From Clostridia bacterium (GTDB taxonomy: Bacteria > Bacillota > Clostridia > UBA1381): 35,186 nucleotides of DNA. Below are positions 6,740 to 13,170 of the stretch, piece after piece. The position numbers and the translations under genes were made by a program. The stretch's first letter is position 1. Each line of letters begins with the position of its first letter. Where the stretch lies: contig JAFSXU010000045.1 in NCBI GenBank assembly GCA_017443895.1, positions 1 to 35,186 of the forward strand. The letters run 5' to 3'. The notes beneath the pieces were generated by a model, which worked only from the letters and a program-made list of their open reading frames with translations, had not been told where the DNA came from and made no database searches.

Positions 6740-7714
6740 TTAGAAGCTATCCACCAAATTTATTGCAAGCTCCACACAAGCCTCCACATCGGACTTTGCC
6801 ACCATTTCAGACGGCGAATGAATATATCTTGACGGAACAGAAATTCCGCCTGTTTTTACGCCTGCACGGGTCAGATGTATTGCCCCTGCATCTGTTCCGC
6901 CGTCAGTCATAATCTCTAACTGATACGGAATTTTATTTTTCTTTGAAACCTCGCACATTAAGTTTCTTACGGTGCTGTCACAAAGTATGGACCTATCCAT
7001 AACCTTTATCGCCGCACCGTTACCCATTTTTACTGCCATTTTCGGTGCAGACGGCGTATCGCCCGTATCGGTTACATCAACCGCTATTGCATACTCGGGA
7101 TTAACCGAATATGCAGAGGTTTTTGCTCCCCTTAAGCCTACCTCCTCCTGAGCTGTGAACACGAAATACAGGTCGTTTTTATTCTTCTTTATCTTCTTTA
7201 GCGCCGATATTAAAATATAGCAGCCCACTCTGTTATCAAGCGCCTTTGATATGATACTTGTTTTGTTCTCGGTATAGTCGCCCACAAATGCTGCCCTGTC
7301 GCCAATCTGAACAGGAATTTTTTTTGTATCGGATATACCAATATCAATATAGAGCTTATTTATATCCGCCTTTTTTGAAAATTCCTCGTCCTCACTGCCT
7401 ATAACGCCTATAGTTCCGTCCTTAAAGCGAACTCTCCTGCCTACCAGGTCCTTTACATCAAGTCCGCCCACAGCGCCGAAACGGATAAATCCCAAATCGT
7501 CAATAAATGTTACGATTATGCCTATTTCGTCCATGTGTGCCGCAAGCATTACACGCTTACCGTTGCCCTTTTTATGCGCAATCAAGTTACCCATTGCATC
7601 GGTTGATATTTCATCACAGTATTTTTTTATCTCTTTTTCAATTACCGCTCTTATATCGCCCTCATCGCCCGATACACCGTCGGTTTGTGTAAGTTTCTTT
7701 AACAAATCTATCAT
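6740..7714 (-). CDS. M42-family aminopeptidase (first paralogue, intact site)
   Basis: 324-aa dinuclear-metal aminopeptidase of the TET/glutamyl aminopeptidase type. Members form dodecameric tetrahedra that trim peptides left by proteasome-like proteases. Metal and catalytic residues are all present: His60 and Asp62 (AAHMDEIG), Asp160 (KALDNRVG), catalytic Glu190 with ligand Glu191 (TAQEEVGLRGA), Asp213 (AVDVTD) and His299 (RYIHSP). There is no signal peptide. Its ATG overlaps the stop of the upstream paralogue (ATGA), so the two are co-translated. GGAGG lies 10 nt before the start. Specificity cannot be read from the sequence. Confidence 0.93.
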   Translation of the reverse strand: MIDLLKKLTQTDGVSGDEGDIRAVIEKEIKKYCDEISTDAMGNLIAHKKGNGKRVMLAAHMDEIGIIVTFIDDLGFIRFGAVGGLDVKDLVGRRVRFKDGTIGVIGSEDEEFSKKADINKLYIDIGISDTKKIPVQIGDRAAFVGDYTENKTSIISKALDNRVGCYILISALKKIKKNKNDLYFVFTAQEEVGLRGAKTSAYSVNPEYAIAVDVTDTGDTPSAPKMAVKMGNGAAIKVMDRSILCDSTVRNLMCEVSKKNKIPYQLEIMTDGGTDAGAIHLTRAGVKTGGISVPSRYIHSPSEMVAKSDVEACVELAINLVDSF

Positions 7715-8730
7715 ATGATAATATCCTCCAATCCGTGAGCAAACAGCACTGCCGTATCTCTCATCGCCTTTATATCACGCATATCCGCCATACTCTGCGG
7801 AGTATTCATATACCGTACAGGTATGCCCACACACGCCGTTTTAACACCGTCGGCACATCTGATAATTGTTCCTGCATCGCTCATACCGATAGAGCTTCGC
7901 TTTTTCTGTACGGGAATTTTCGCATCAGCTATTGCATTATACAGTTTATCGGTTAGTGTCTTATCGGGTATGGCGAATTTATCCATAAAATCAACACATA
8001 CGCCCCCGCCTAATTTTGCCGTTACCTCGTTTTCCTTTGTACCGTACATATCCGCAGACTCAAAAGCGTCAAGCACAAGTGCGGCATCTAATTTGAGTCC
8101 GTACCCTGCAACCGATGCGCCTCGCATTCCGACCTGCTTTTGTGCAGTGAAAACAAAGTAAATATTATCCTCATAGCTGTCCTTTACCATATCAAGAAGT
8201 ACATAACAGCCGACTCTTGCATCAAGCGCTTTTACGCTTATTTTTTGCCCTGCCTTTAGATACTCACTCTCAAAGGATATATAATCGCCTAAATTTACTT
8301 TTTTTAGTGCCTTTTCCTTTGACTTTGCACCAATGTCGATATATAAATCCTTTATCGCAACGGTGCTTTCTCTTTCGTCCTTTTTCTGAAGATGTATCGC
8401 TTTCATTCCGAGCACACCGTCTACGGTCTTGTTTATCTTAACACATTTTGAAACAATGTTTCTTGAATCAATATCCCCCACAGCTTTAAATTTTATAAAG
8501 CCGTTATCGGTAATATTACTTAAAATTAAGCCTACCTCGTCCATATGTGCCGTTAGCATTATTGTTTTTTTGCCCTTAACACCCTTTTTATATGCTATAA
8601 CATTTCCAAGACTGTCGATATTTATATCATCAACATAGTTTTTGATATGGTCGGTTATATAATCTCGTACATCCTGCTCCCTACCGCTTACGCCGGATAG
8701 CAGGCACAGCTCTTTTAAAATTTCAGCCAT
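7711..8730 (-). CDS. M42-family paralogue with degenerate active site (probable pseudoenzyme)
   Basis: 339 aa when started at ATG 8730, which follows AAGGAG; an upstream in-frame ATG at 8757 lacks a good site and would lengthen the overlap with the preceding gene. The fold-level match to its two neighbours is full length: AHMDEVG (His62, Asp64), KALDARVG (Asp170), Asp221 in LVLDAFE. However, the catalytic Glu-Glu pair is Lys198-Gln199 (TAQKQVGMRGA), and the last metal-binding His is Asn309 (RYMNTP). Three of the residues needed for hydrolysis are therefore lost while the frame is intact and translationally coupled. This suggests a selected non-catalytic or regulatory subunit, perhaps in mixed oligomers with the neighbours. 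That role is inference. Confidence 0.9.
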   Translation of the reverse strand: MAEILKELCLLSGVSGREQDVRDYITDHIKNYVDDINIDSLGNVIAYKKGVKGKKTIMLTAHMDEVGLILSNITDNGFIKFKAVGDIDSRNIVSKCVKINKTVDGVLGMKAIHLQKKDERESTVAIKDLYIDIGAKSKEKALKKVNLGDYISFESEYLKAGQKISVKALDARVGCYVLLDMVKDSYEDNIYFVFTAQKQVGMRGASVAGYGLKLDAALVLDAFESADMYGTKENEVTAKLGGGVCVDFMDKFAIPDKTLTDKLYNAIADAKIPVQKKRSSIGMSDAGTIIRCADGVKTACVGIPVRYMNTPQSMADMRDIKAMRDTAVLFAHGLEDIII

Positions 8731-9743
8731 GATGTATCTCCTTCCAATTCCTCGCAAAATGCCGTCAAAAGCTTGACCAAGGCCTTTACATCACTTATTG
8801 CAAGAGTTTCAACCGATGTGTGCATATATTTTAGCGGTATTGACAACAACGCCGTCGGGATACCGTTTCTTGCGTTTTGTATCTCCCACGCGTCCGTACC
8901 TGTTTCTCCGCCGTCTACCTCGGTTGCAAATTTTATATTATGCGCCTTTGCGGTTTTCATAAGCCTGTCCACCAATGCAGGGTGGATATTTGGACCTACC
9001 GAAACGGTTATACCCTCGCCCACAGGGAAGGCATTATACGCATTATCGGGGGTTATGCCGTGTGTTACATCTATTGCAATGGCAATATCGGGGTTTATGC
9101 CAAATGCCGATACCTTTGCGCCACGACAGCCAACCTCCTCCTGCACATGGGCGCAGGCGCAGACATTTACATTTAAGTCCTTACCCGATAATTTTTCCAT
9201 TGTCTTTATAAGTGCCGCAACGGACGCCCTGTCATCAAGGGTTTTACCCGAAAACTGTTTTTTGCCAAGCATTCCCACCGACTGCGGAAGCGTTATGCCG
9301 TCGCCTATCGAGATATATTTCTTTACACTTGATACACTCATGCCCGTATCAATCGCCATATCACGCATTTTTACGGCTTTTCCGCTCTCAATCAGGCAAT
9401 CGGGTTTTATCCCGATAACGCCCTTTATATCCTTTATGCCGTGTACCGTTACAACCGACGACGGTAAAATCCGTGTATCTATTCCGCCGACTGCGCCAAA
9501 GGTTATAAAACCCTCGTCTGTAATATCGGTTACGATAAGTCCTATCTCATCACAATGCGCCTCAATCATAACAGTAGGTGCATTGTTCTTATTACTCTCA
9601 CGCTTTGCAATTACACTGCCCAGTGCGTCAATCCTGACCTCGTCTGCATACGGCAGGAATTTATCACGGATACTTTCATTTATCCTGTATTCCGAGCCTG
9701 AAATTGCACGCATATCGCTTAGTTCTTTGATTAAATCTTTCAT
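8715..9743 (-). CDS. M42-family aminopeptidase (third paralogue, intact site)
   Basis: 342 aa. It has all expected residues: His63 and Asp65 (EAHCDEIG), Asp170 (KTLDDRAS), Glu202-Glu203 (VQEEVGCRGA), Asp225 (IAIDVTHG) and His308 (KYMHTS). It differs more from the other two paralogues than they do from each other (for example AHCDE and TLDDRAS). Its end overlaps the beginning of the next gene by 16 bp, and it starts 6 bp after murD. The three genes form one translationally linked set. An antisense open frame of about 418 codons runs over this gene and murD on the plus strand, but it is a composition shadow. Confidence 0.93.
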   Translation of the reverse strand: MKDLIKELSDMRAISGSEYRINESIRDKFLPYADEVRIDALGSVIAKRESNKNNAPTVMIEAHCDEIGLIVTDITDEGFITFGAVGGIDTRILPSSVVTVHGIKDIKGVIGIKPDCLIESGKAVKMRDMAIDTGMSVSSVKKYISIGDGITLPQSVGMLGKKQFSGKTLDDRASVAALIKTMEKLSGKDLNVNVCACAHVQEEVGCRGAKVSAFGINPDIAIAIDVTHGITPDNAYNAFPVGEGITVSVGPNIHPALVDRLMKTAKAHNIKFATEVDGGETGTDAWEIQNARNGIPTALLSIPLKYMHTSVETLAISDVKALVKLLTAFCEELEGDTSWLKF

Positions 9744-9749
9744 AATTCC

Positions 9750-11108
9750 TTATAACTCGTTTACTAATTTTTTAAAGAGATTTCCTCTTTCTTCAAAGTT
9801 CCTGAACATATCAAAGCTTGTGCTGGCAGGCGATAATAACACAACATCACCATTAACTGCCAAATCATGCGCAGTTTTTACAGCGTCTTTATACTCTGTT
9901 TTTCGTATTACCAAAACCTCGTCTGCCCTGCCTGTTTTTATAAGCGCCTCCTCAATCTTATCGGAGGTTGCACCTATTAAAATCAAGGTCTTTACATGGT
10001 CGGCTATTGCAGGACCGACCTCGTCATAAGGTATGCCCTTATCCTTACCGCCCGCAATCATAATTACCTTATTTTTAAATACTCTTAGCGTATTTATAGT
10101 ACGGTTCGGACTGGAGTCAATGGAGCTATTATAATAGCTTACCCCGTCAAGCACCCTTACAAGCTCAATTCTATGCTCAACACCGCCGAAGGTTTTTGCA
10201 ATCTTTAATATTACATCGTCACTAACCTTACCTTCAACCGCCGCAATTGCCGCCATATAGTTTTCAACATTGTGCATACCCGGTATTTTTATATCCGATA
10301 TGTTCAGTACAGGCGTATCACCACGGTAAATTGTATCGCCGTTTAAGTATACATCTGCCTTTTGCTGTCTTGAAAAATACGAAACCTTTGCCCTTGATTC
10401 TGCTCCGATTTTTGCCGTTACCTCATTATCGGCATTTACAATAAGGCGGTTATCCGCATTTTGATAGAGCATTATATTCTTTTTGGCGTCTATATACTCC
10501 TGATAGCTTTTATGCATATCAAGGTGGTTAGGAGAGATATTTGTTATAACGGCAATCTCGGGCGATTTTTTCATTGTGTGAAGCTGGAATGAGGATAATT
10601 CAAGTATTACCCAATCGTCCTTTGCCATTTTTTCGGTGTCGGTTAATAACGGGTTTCCGATATTTCCGCCAAGCCATGTTCTATACCCTGCCTCGCTCAT
10701 CATTTTATGGATAAGCGTTGTTGTGGTTGTTTTTCCGTCGGAGCCTGTAACGGCAATGATGTGTGACGGGCAAACATCAAAAAATACTTCCATTTCAGAT
10801 GTTATCCTTGCTCCCTGCTCCTTTGCCCTTAAAAGATACAGGTTATCAAAACGCATACCCGGGGTTTTAAATATAATATCGGCATAAATATCCTCTAAAT
10901 AGTTATCGCCCAAATTAAAGGTAACATTAAGCTCCTTTAATTCGTCATAGTTTTTGCCTAAATCCTCCTTGCTCCTCTTATCACACGCTTTTACATTTGC
11001 GCCAAGCGATACAAGGTACTTAATAAGCGGAAGATTGGAAATTCCTATACCGATAACCGTAATATTCTTACCCTTTACACTGTTTTTAAATTCATCAAGC
11101 TTTGTCAT
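9750..11108 (-). CDS. murD: UDP-N-acetylmuramoyl-L-alanine--D-glutamate ligase
   Basis: Adds D-glutamate to UDP-MurNAc-L-Ala in the cytoplasm, an essential step of peptidoglycan synthesis. 452 aa, the normal length. The N-terminal UDP-binding Rossmann domain has VIGIGISNLPLIKYL. The ATP P-loop is TGSDGKTTTT (121-130). The central domain has ISPNHLDMH and the C-terminal ligase domain has IAGGKDKG and LLSPASTSFDMF, all MurD signatures. The ATG follows GGAG, with its own promoter at 11158-11186. It is unusual in lying outside a dcw cluster and leading a set of peptidases. A role of those peptidases in wall-peptide recycling is possible but unproven. Confidence 0.96.
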   Translation of the reverse strand: MTKLDEFKNSVKGKNITVIGIGISNLPLIKYLVSLGANVKACDKRSKEDLGKNYDELKELNVTFNLGDNYLEDIYADIIFKTPGMRFDNLYLLRAKEQGARITSEMEVFFDVCPSHIIAVTGSDGKTTTTTLIHKMMSEAGYRTWLGGNIGNPLLTDTEKMAKDDWVILELSSFQLHTMKKSPEIAVITNISPNHLDMHKSYQEYIDAKKNIMLYQNADNRLIVNADNEVTAKIGAESRAKVSYFSRQQKADVYLNGDTIYRGDTPVLNISDIKIPGMHNVENYMAAIAAVEGKVSDDVILKIAKTFGGVEHRIELVRVLDGVSYYNSSIDSSPNRTINTLRVFKNKVIMIAGGKDKGIPYDEVGPAIADHVKTLILIGATSDKIEEALIKTGRADEVLVIRKTEYKDAVKTAHDLAVNGDVVLLSPASTSFDMFRNFEERGNLFKKLVNEL

Positions 11109-11157
11109 TTTTTATTCTCCAATTCCAAACAGACTAAAAATACTTAATATCCCACAC

Positions 11158-11186
11158 ATTCTACCATATATTATAAAAAAAATCAA
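11158..11186 (-). promoter_or_regulatory. Sigma-A promoter of murD
   Basis: Minus strand: TTGATT (11181-11186), a 17-bp spacer and TAGAAT (11158-11163), 50 bp upstream of the murD ATG. It probably drives murD and the M42 genes, perhaps through the gene ending at 6014. Confidence 0.8.
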
Positions 11187-11216
11187 TGTTTTTATAACTG
11201 CCGAATTTATATCTCA

Positions 11217-11258
11217 CAAAAAAATGCAGAGGGGGACATAATGTCCTTATCCTCTGCA
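11217..11258 (-). terminator. Terminator after the small 58-aa gene
   Basis: Minus strand stem TGCAGAGG...GGACA with TGTCC...CTCTGCA (11225-11258), followed by seven T at 11217-11224. It ends the LRR-protein/small-protein transcript upstream of the murD promoter. Confidence 0.85.
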
Positions 11259-11284
11259 AAATGTTGGGGTTGGCTTAAATTAAA

Positions 11285-11461
11285 TCAATCAAAAGTTGAC
11301 ATCTGATTCCAGTCTGCGACTACTCTGTTGGCATCATCATAACTACCATTTGATTTTATATTATTTGTTACAGTCTCGACGGAATTTCCCACACTTGAAC
11401 AAAGTATATTCTCTTTGCCAAACATGATAACTTCAAATTCAGGTTTTATATAATCTATCAT
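11285..11461 (-). CDS. Small protein of unknown function (58 aa)
   Basis: Not recognised. The frame opens at 11467 with Met-Lys-Met. The first ATG is only 3 nt from GGAGG (11471-11475), whereas the second (11461) is 9 nt away, so I take the second. The protein begins MIDYIKPEFEVIMFGKENIL, then a Cys-Ser-Ser and a polar tail rich in Asn, Ser and Asp, with no membrane segment or signal peptide. The pattern of a conserved YIKPEFEV-like head and a variable polar tail recalls short orphan or peptide-precursor-like proteins of gut Clostridia; that is an impression, not a match. It follows the LRR protein gene by 13 bp and ends before a strong terminator, so the two are one transcript. No peptide-modifying enzyme is nearby. 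Confidence 0.6.
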   Translation of the reverse strand: MIDYIKPEFEVIMFGKENILCSSVGNSVETVTNNIKSNGSYDDANRVVADWNQMSTFD

Positions 11462-11480
11462 TTTCATATTCCTCCAATCA

Positions 11481-12623
11481 TCAGTCTACTTCGGCTACTA
11501 CCTTTGCACCTGCATCATATAGGTTAGAAACAACAAATATTACAAATGTCGTGTCGTCACTTGGCAGAAGGTTGAACGCAGTAAAATCATTTGAAGTGCT
11601 TGTATACTTTCTCTTTGTACCGTCAGACGCTGTAACCTTCCATGTTATATGGTTAATTGTTACCTGTGTTTTTTTTGTTTTATTGTTTATAGCCGTTACA
11701 AAGCCCGTTGCACCGCCGTCATGCTCATCTGCCGTAAATGCAAAGGTTTCGGTTGTTGCCTCGCCCGTTTCATCAGTATTTGATACCTGTATATTTTCGC
11801 CCTCAAATTCAGTTGCAATTACAGAGCCTGCACCCGATTCATCAAGAGCGTCAGCAACGGTCTGATTATTACCTGTATAGGTTACGACGGCATTTTCGCA
11901 GTTTGTAAACGCATTTGCACCTACGCTCTCTACACTTTCAGGAATTGAAACCGTTTCAAGATTTGTGCAATTTCCAAATGCAGATCCGCCAATACTTGTT
12001 ACAGTATTTGGAATTATGATTTCTTCTATCATTGATTCCGGCGAGCCGTTAAAAAAGGCACTGTTTGCTATAGAGGTAACTGTATCGGGAATTGTATAGG
12101 CTGTACCGTGGCTCCTTGGATAATATTTTAGCTCTGTCTGTGTCTTATTAAATAAAACGCCGTCAACCGAACTAAAATAAGGATTTTCTTCACTTACAGT
12201 TATGGTTTCAAGCTTGGGACAGTAACAAAACACACCGTAGACCTCATGCACATCGGTTCCAATGTCTTGGAGCGAATTATATCCAAAACCTTTCCCTATC
12301 GTTATCGTTTTAAGATTTAAACAAGATGGGCTGAAAATTACCTCCACACTGTCAGGAATGGTAAGGTGTTCAATAACATCAGACTTTAGCATCTGCACTG
12401 CGAATACAGGATAGCCACCAATTTCTGACGGAAGTCCAACCTCTGTGTTTGTGCCGGTATACCCTGTTATTACTGCAACCGTTGTATTTTCATCTAACTC
12501 ACCGGTTAGATATTTAAAATCGCCTTCAGTGTATGTGGCAGCCTTTGCGGTAATGGGTAATGCTAATGTGGTAAGTACCAATGCAGTTGAGATAATTATA
12601 CTCAACATTTTTTTAATTCTCAT
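11481..12623 (-). CDS. Secreted BspA-like leucine-rich-repeat protein
   Basis: 380 aa. A Sec signal peptide covers residues 1 to about 28 (KKMLSIIISTALVLTTLALP...AKAA, cut near AKA|ATYTE). LRR_5 (BspA/TpLRR) units of about 23 residues follow between residues 45 and 255, such as VITGYTGTNTEVGLPSEIGG, LTIPDSVEVIF, YTIPDTVTSIANSAF, IIIPNTVTSIGGSAF and VSIPESVESVGANAF. The C-terminal 120 residues form an unassigned beta-rich domain (FVTAINNKTKKTQVTINHITWKV). There is no LPXTG anchor, cell-wall-binding repeats or C-terminal membrane segment, so it is probably released or held non-covalently. BspA-type proteins often serve in adhesion; the ligand here is unknown. AAAGGA precedes the ATG. It is transcribed behind a long structured leader (12624-13052). 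Confidence 0.82.
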   Translation of the reverse strand: MRIKKMLSIIISTALVLTTLALPITAKAATYTEGDFKYLTGELDENTTVAVITGYTGTNTEVGLPSEIGGYPVFAVQMLKSDVIEHLTIPDSVEVIFSPSCLNLKTITIGKGFGYNSLQDIGTDVHEVYGVFCYCPKLETITVSEENPYFSSVDGVLFNKTQTELKYYPRSHGTAYTIPDTVTSIANSAFFNGSPESMIEEIIIPNTVTSIGGSAFGNCTNLETVSIPESVESVGANAFTNCENAVVTYTGNNQTVADALDESGAGSVIATEFEGENIQVSNTDETGEATTETFAFTADEHDGGATGFVTAINNKTKKTQVTINHITWKVTASDGTKRKYTSTSNDFTAFNLLPSDDTTFVIFVVSNLYDAGAKVVAEVD

Positions 12624-12749
12624 TTTTAATCATTTCCTTTCATTTTAGTAAAATTAAACGGTTTTGCCAAATTTTTGGGCTTATGGCAAGCCAATCCTCC
12701 TCCCCTTTTAATCTCACTGTTAAAGAAAATGTATAATACCGTATGAAAT
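12624..12749 (-). other. Leader segment between attenuator-like terminator and LRR gene
   Basis: 126 bp between the terminator at 12750-12789 and the LRR protein ATG. It holds a purine-rich GGGGAGGAGGATT and a small hairpin TTGCCA...TGGCAA (about 12662-12687 on the plus map) before the ribosome site AAAGGA. No convincing separate promoter is seen, which favours transcription from 13024-13052 through the leader. A weak TATTAT/TATACAT stretch near 12730-12738 has no matching -35. Confidence 0.4.
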
Positions 12750-12789
12750 AAAAAAGCGTGGCACATTGATATGAAAATCCGCACCACGC
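12750..12789 (-). terminator. Intrinsic terminator inside the LRR-gene leader (attenuator candidate)
   Basis: Minus strand: GCGTGG (12784-12789) pairs with CCACGC (12756-12761), extended by a few wobble pairs, followed by six T (12750-12755). The 3' arm is also complementary to 12806-12819, so an antiterminator can compete with it. No gene ends just upstream on this strand, so it either ends a roughly 265-nt RNA or attenuates the LRR gene. Confidence 0.75.
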
Positions 12790-12819
12790 ATAAAATGCAG
12801 CTTCAATCAATGTTACCAC
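12758..12819 (-). promoter_or_regulatory. Predicted antiterminator helix
   Basis: Minus strand GTGG-UA-ACATTGAT (12819-12806) pairs with ATCAATGT-G-CCAC (12770-12758): 12 Watson-Crick pairs around one small internal loop. It uses the 3' arm of the terminator and also the GTGGT of the aptamer-like closing stem, so the three helices exclude one another. Confidence 0.55.
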
Positions 12820-13017
12820 ACATTTTTTATTTTGAATATTTATATGCTACGCCAAAAAAAGAAGCTTTTAAATATAATTTATGAAGCTGTATTTTTACAA
12901 AAAAATACCACTCCTTATATTTTGGCATAACTCAAAAGAAATATTCATAAAATTAAATTGAATATTCTCGCTTCTAAATAACCGATATTAACATTTCAAA
13001 ATAAAAAATAATGTGGT
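12758..13017 (-). ncRNA. Structured leader RNA, possible riboswitch/attenuator of unknown class
   Basis: Transcript predicted to start near 13017. Its first 24 or so bases (13017 down to about 12993) pair with 12835-12814: ACCACA with TGTGGT, a small internal loop, then about 15 further pairs, closing a domain of about 200 nt. Inside are a hairpin AGAATATTCA/TGAATATTTCT (about 12968-12938), a helix ATGCCAAAA/TTTTTTGGCGTAGCAT, a GTATTTTT/AAAAATAC hairpin and a GAAGC/GCTTC hairpin. The closing stem's 3' strand (GTGGTA) is also the beginning of the antiterminator strand. The whole is very A+T-rich. It does not match T-box, c-di-GMP or other riboswitch consensus motifs that I know. A MITE with long terminal inverted repeats is the main alternative. 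Confidence 0.5.
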
Positions 13018-13023
13018 AGAATA

Positions 13024-13052
13024 ATTGTAACACTCAAGGAATAAAAAGTCAA
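13024..13052 (-). promoter_or_regulatory. Strong sigma-A promoter of the leader RNA/LRR gene
   Basis: Minus strand TTGACT (13047-13052), a 17-bp spacer and TACAAT (13024-13029). The predicted start near 13017 coincides with the first base of the long closing stem. It lies about 400 bp from the LRR gene start. Confidence 0.85.
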
Positions 13053-13115
13053 CAAAAATTTGGGGCATGTTTATATTATATATAAATTTTGGTTTATATT
13101 ACAAACAACCGCACA

Positions 13116-13146
13116 AAAATAACGGCAGAAAATCCGCCGTTATTTT
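13116..13146. terminator. Bidirectional terminator after ispH-rpsA
   Basis: Perfect 11-bp stem AAAATAACGGC (13116-13126) with GCCGTTATTTT (13136-13146) and a 9-base loop, 25 bp beyond the ispH-rpsA stop. The A-start/T-end arms supply a U-run in either direction. Confidence 0.85.
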
Positions 13147-13170
13147 CGTTTTGTGTTATATAAAAATATA

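Noticed and set aside
8773-10029. A 418-codon open frame on the plus strand, antisense to an M42 gene and murD
   Set aside because: It has no ribosome site and no recognisable motif, and it lies fully opposite two genes with complete family signatures. It arises from their codon composition.
12624-13052. T-box, c-di-GMP (GEMM) riboswitch or 6S RNA as an explanation of the LRR leader
   Set aside because: No AGGGUGGNACCGCG T-box core and no GEMM conserved bases were found. 6S RNA was considered for its long closing stem, but the separate terminator and competing antiterminator fit it poorly. It is not excluded by a covariance search.
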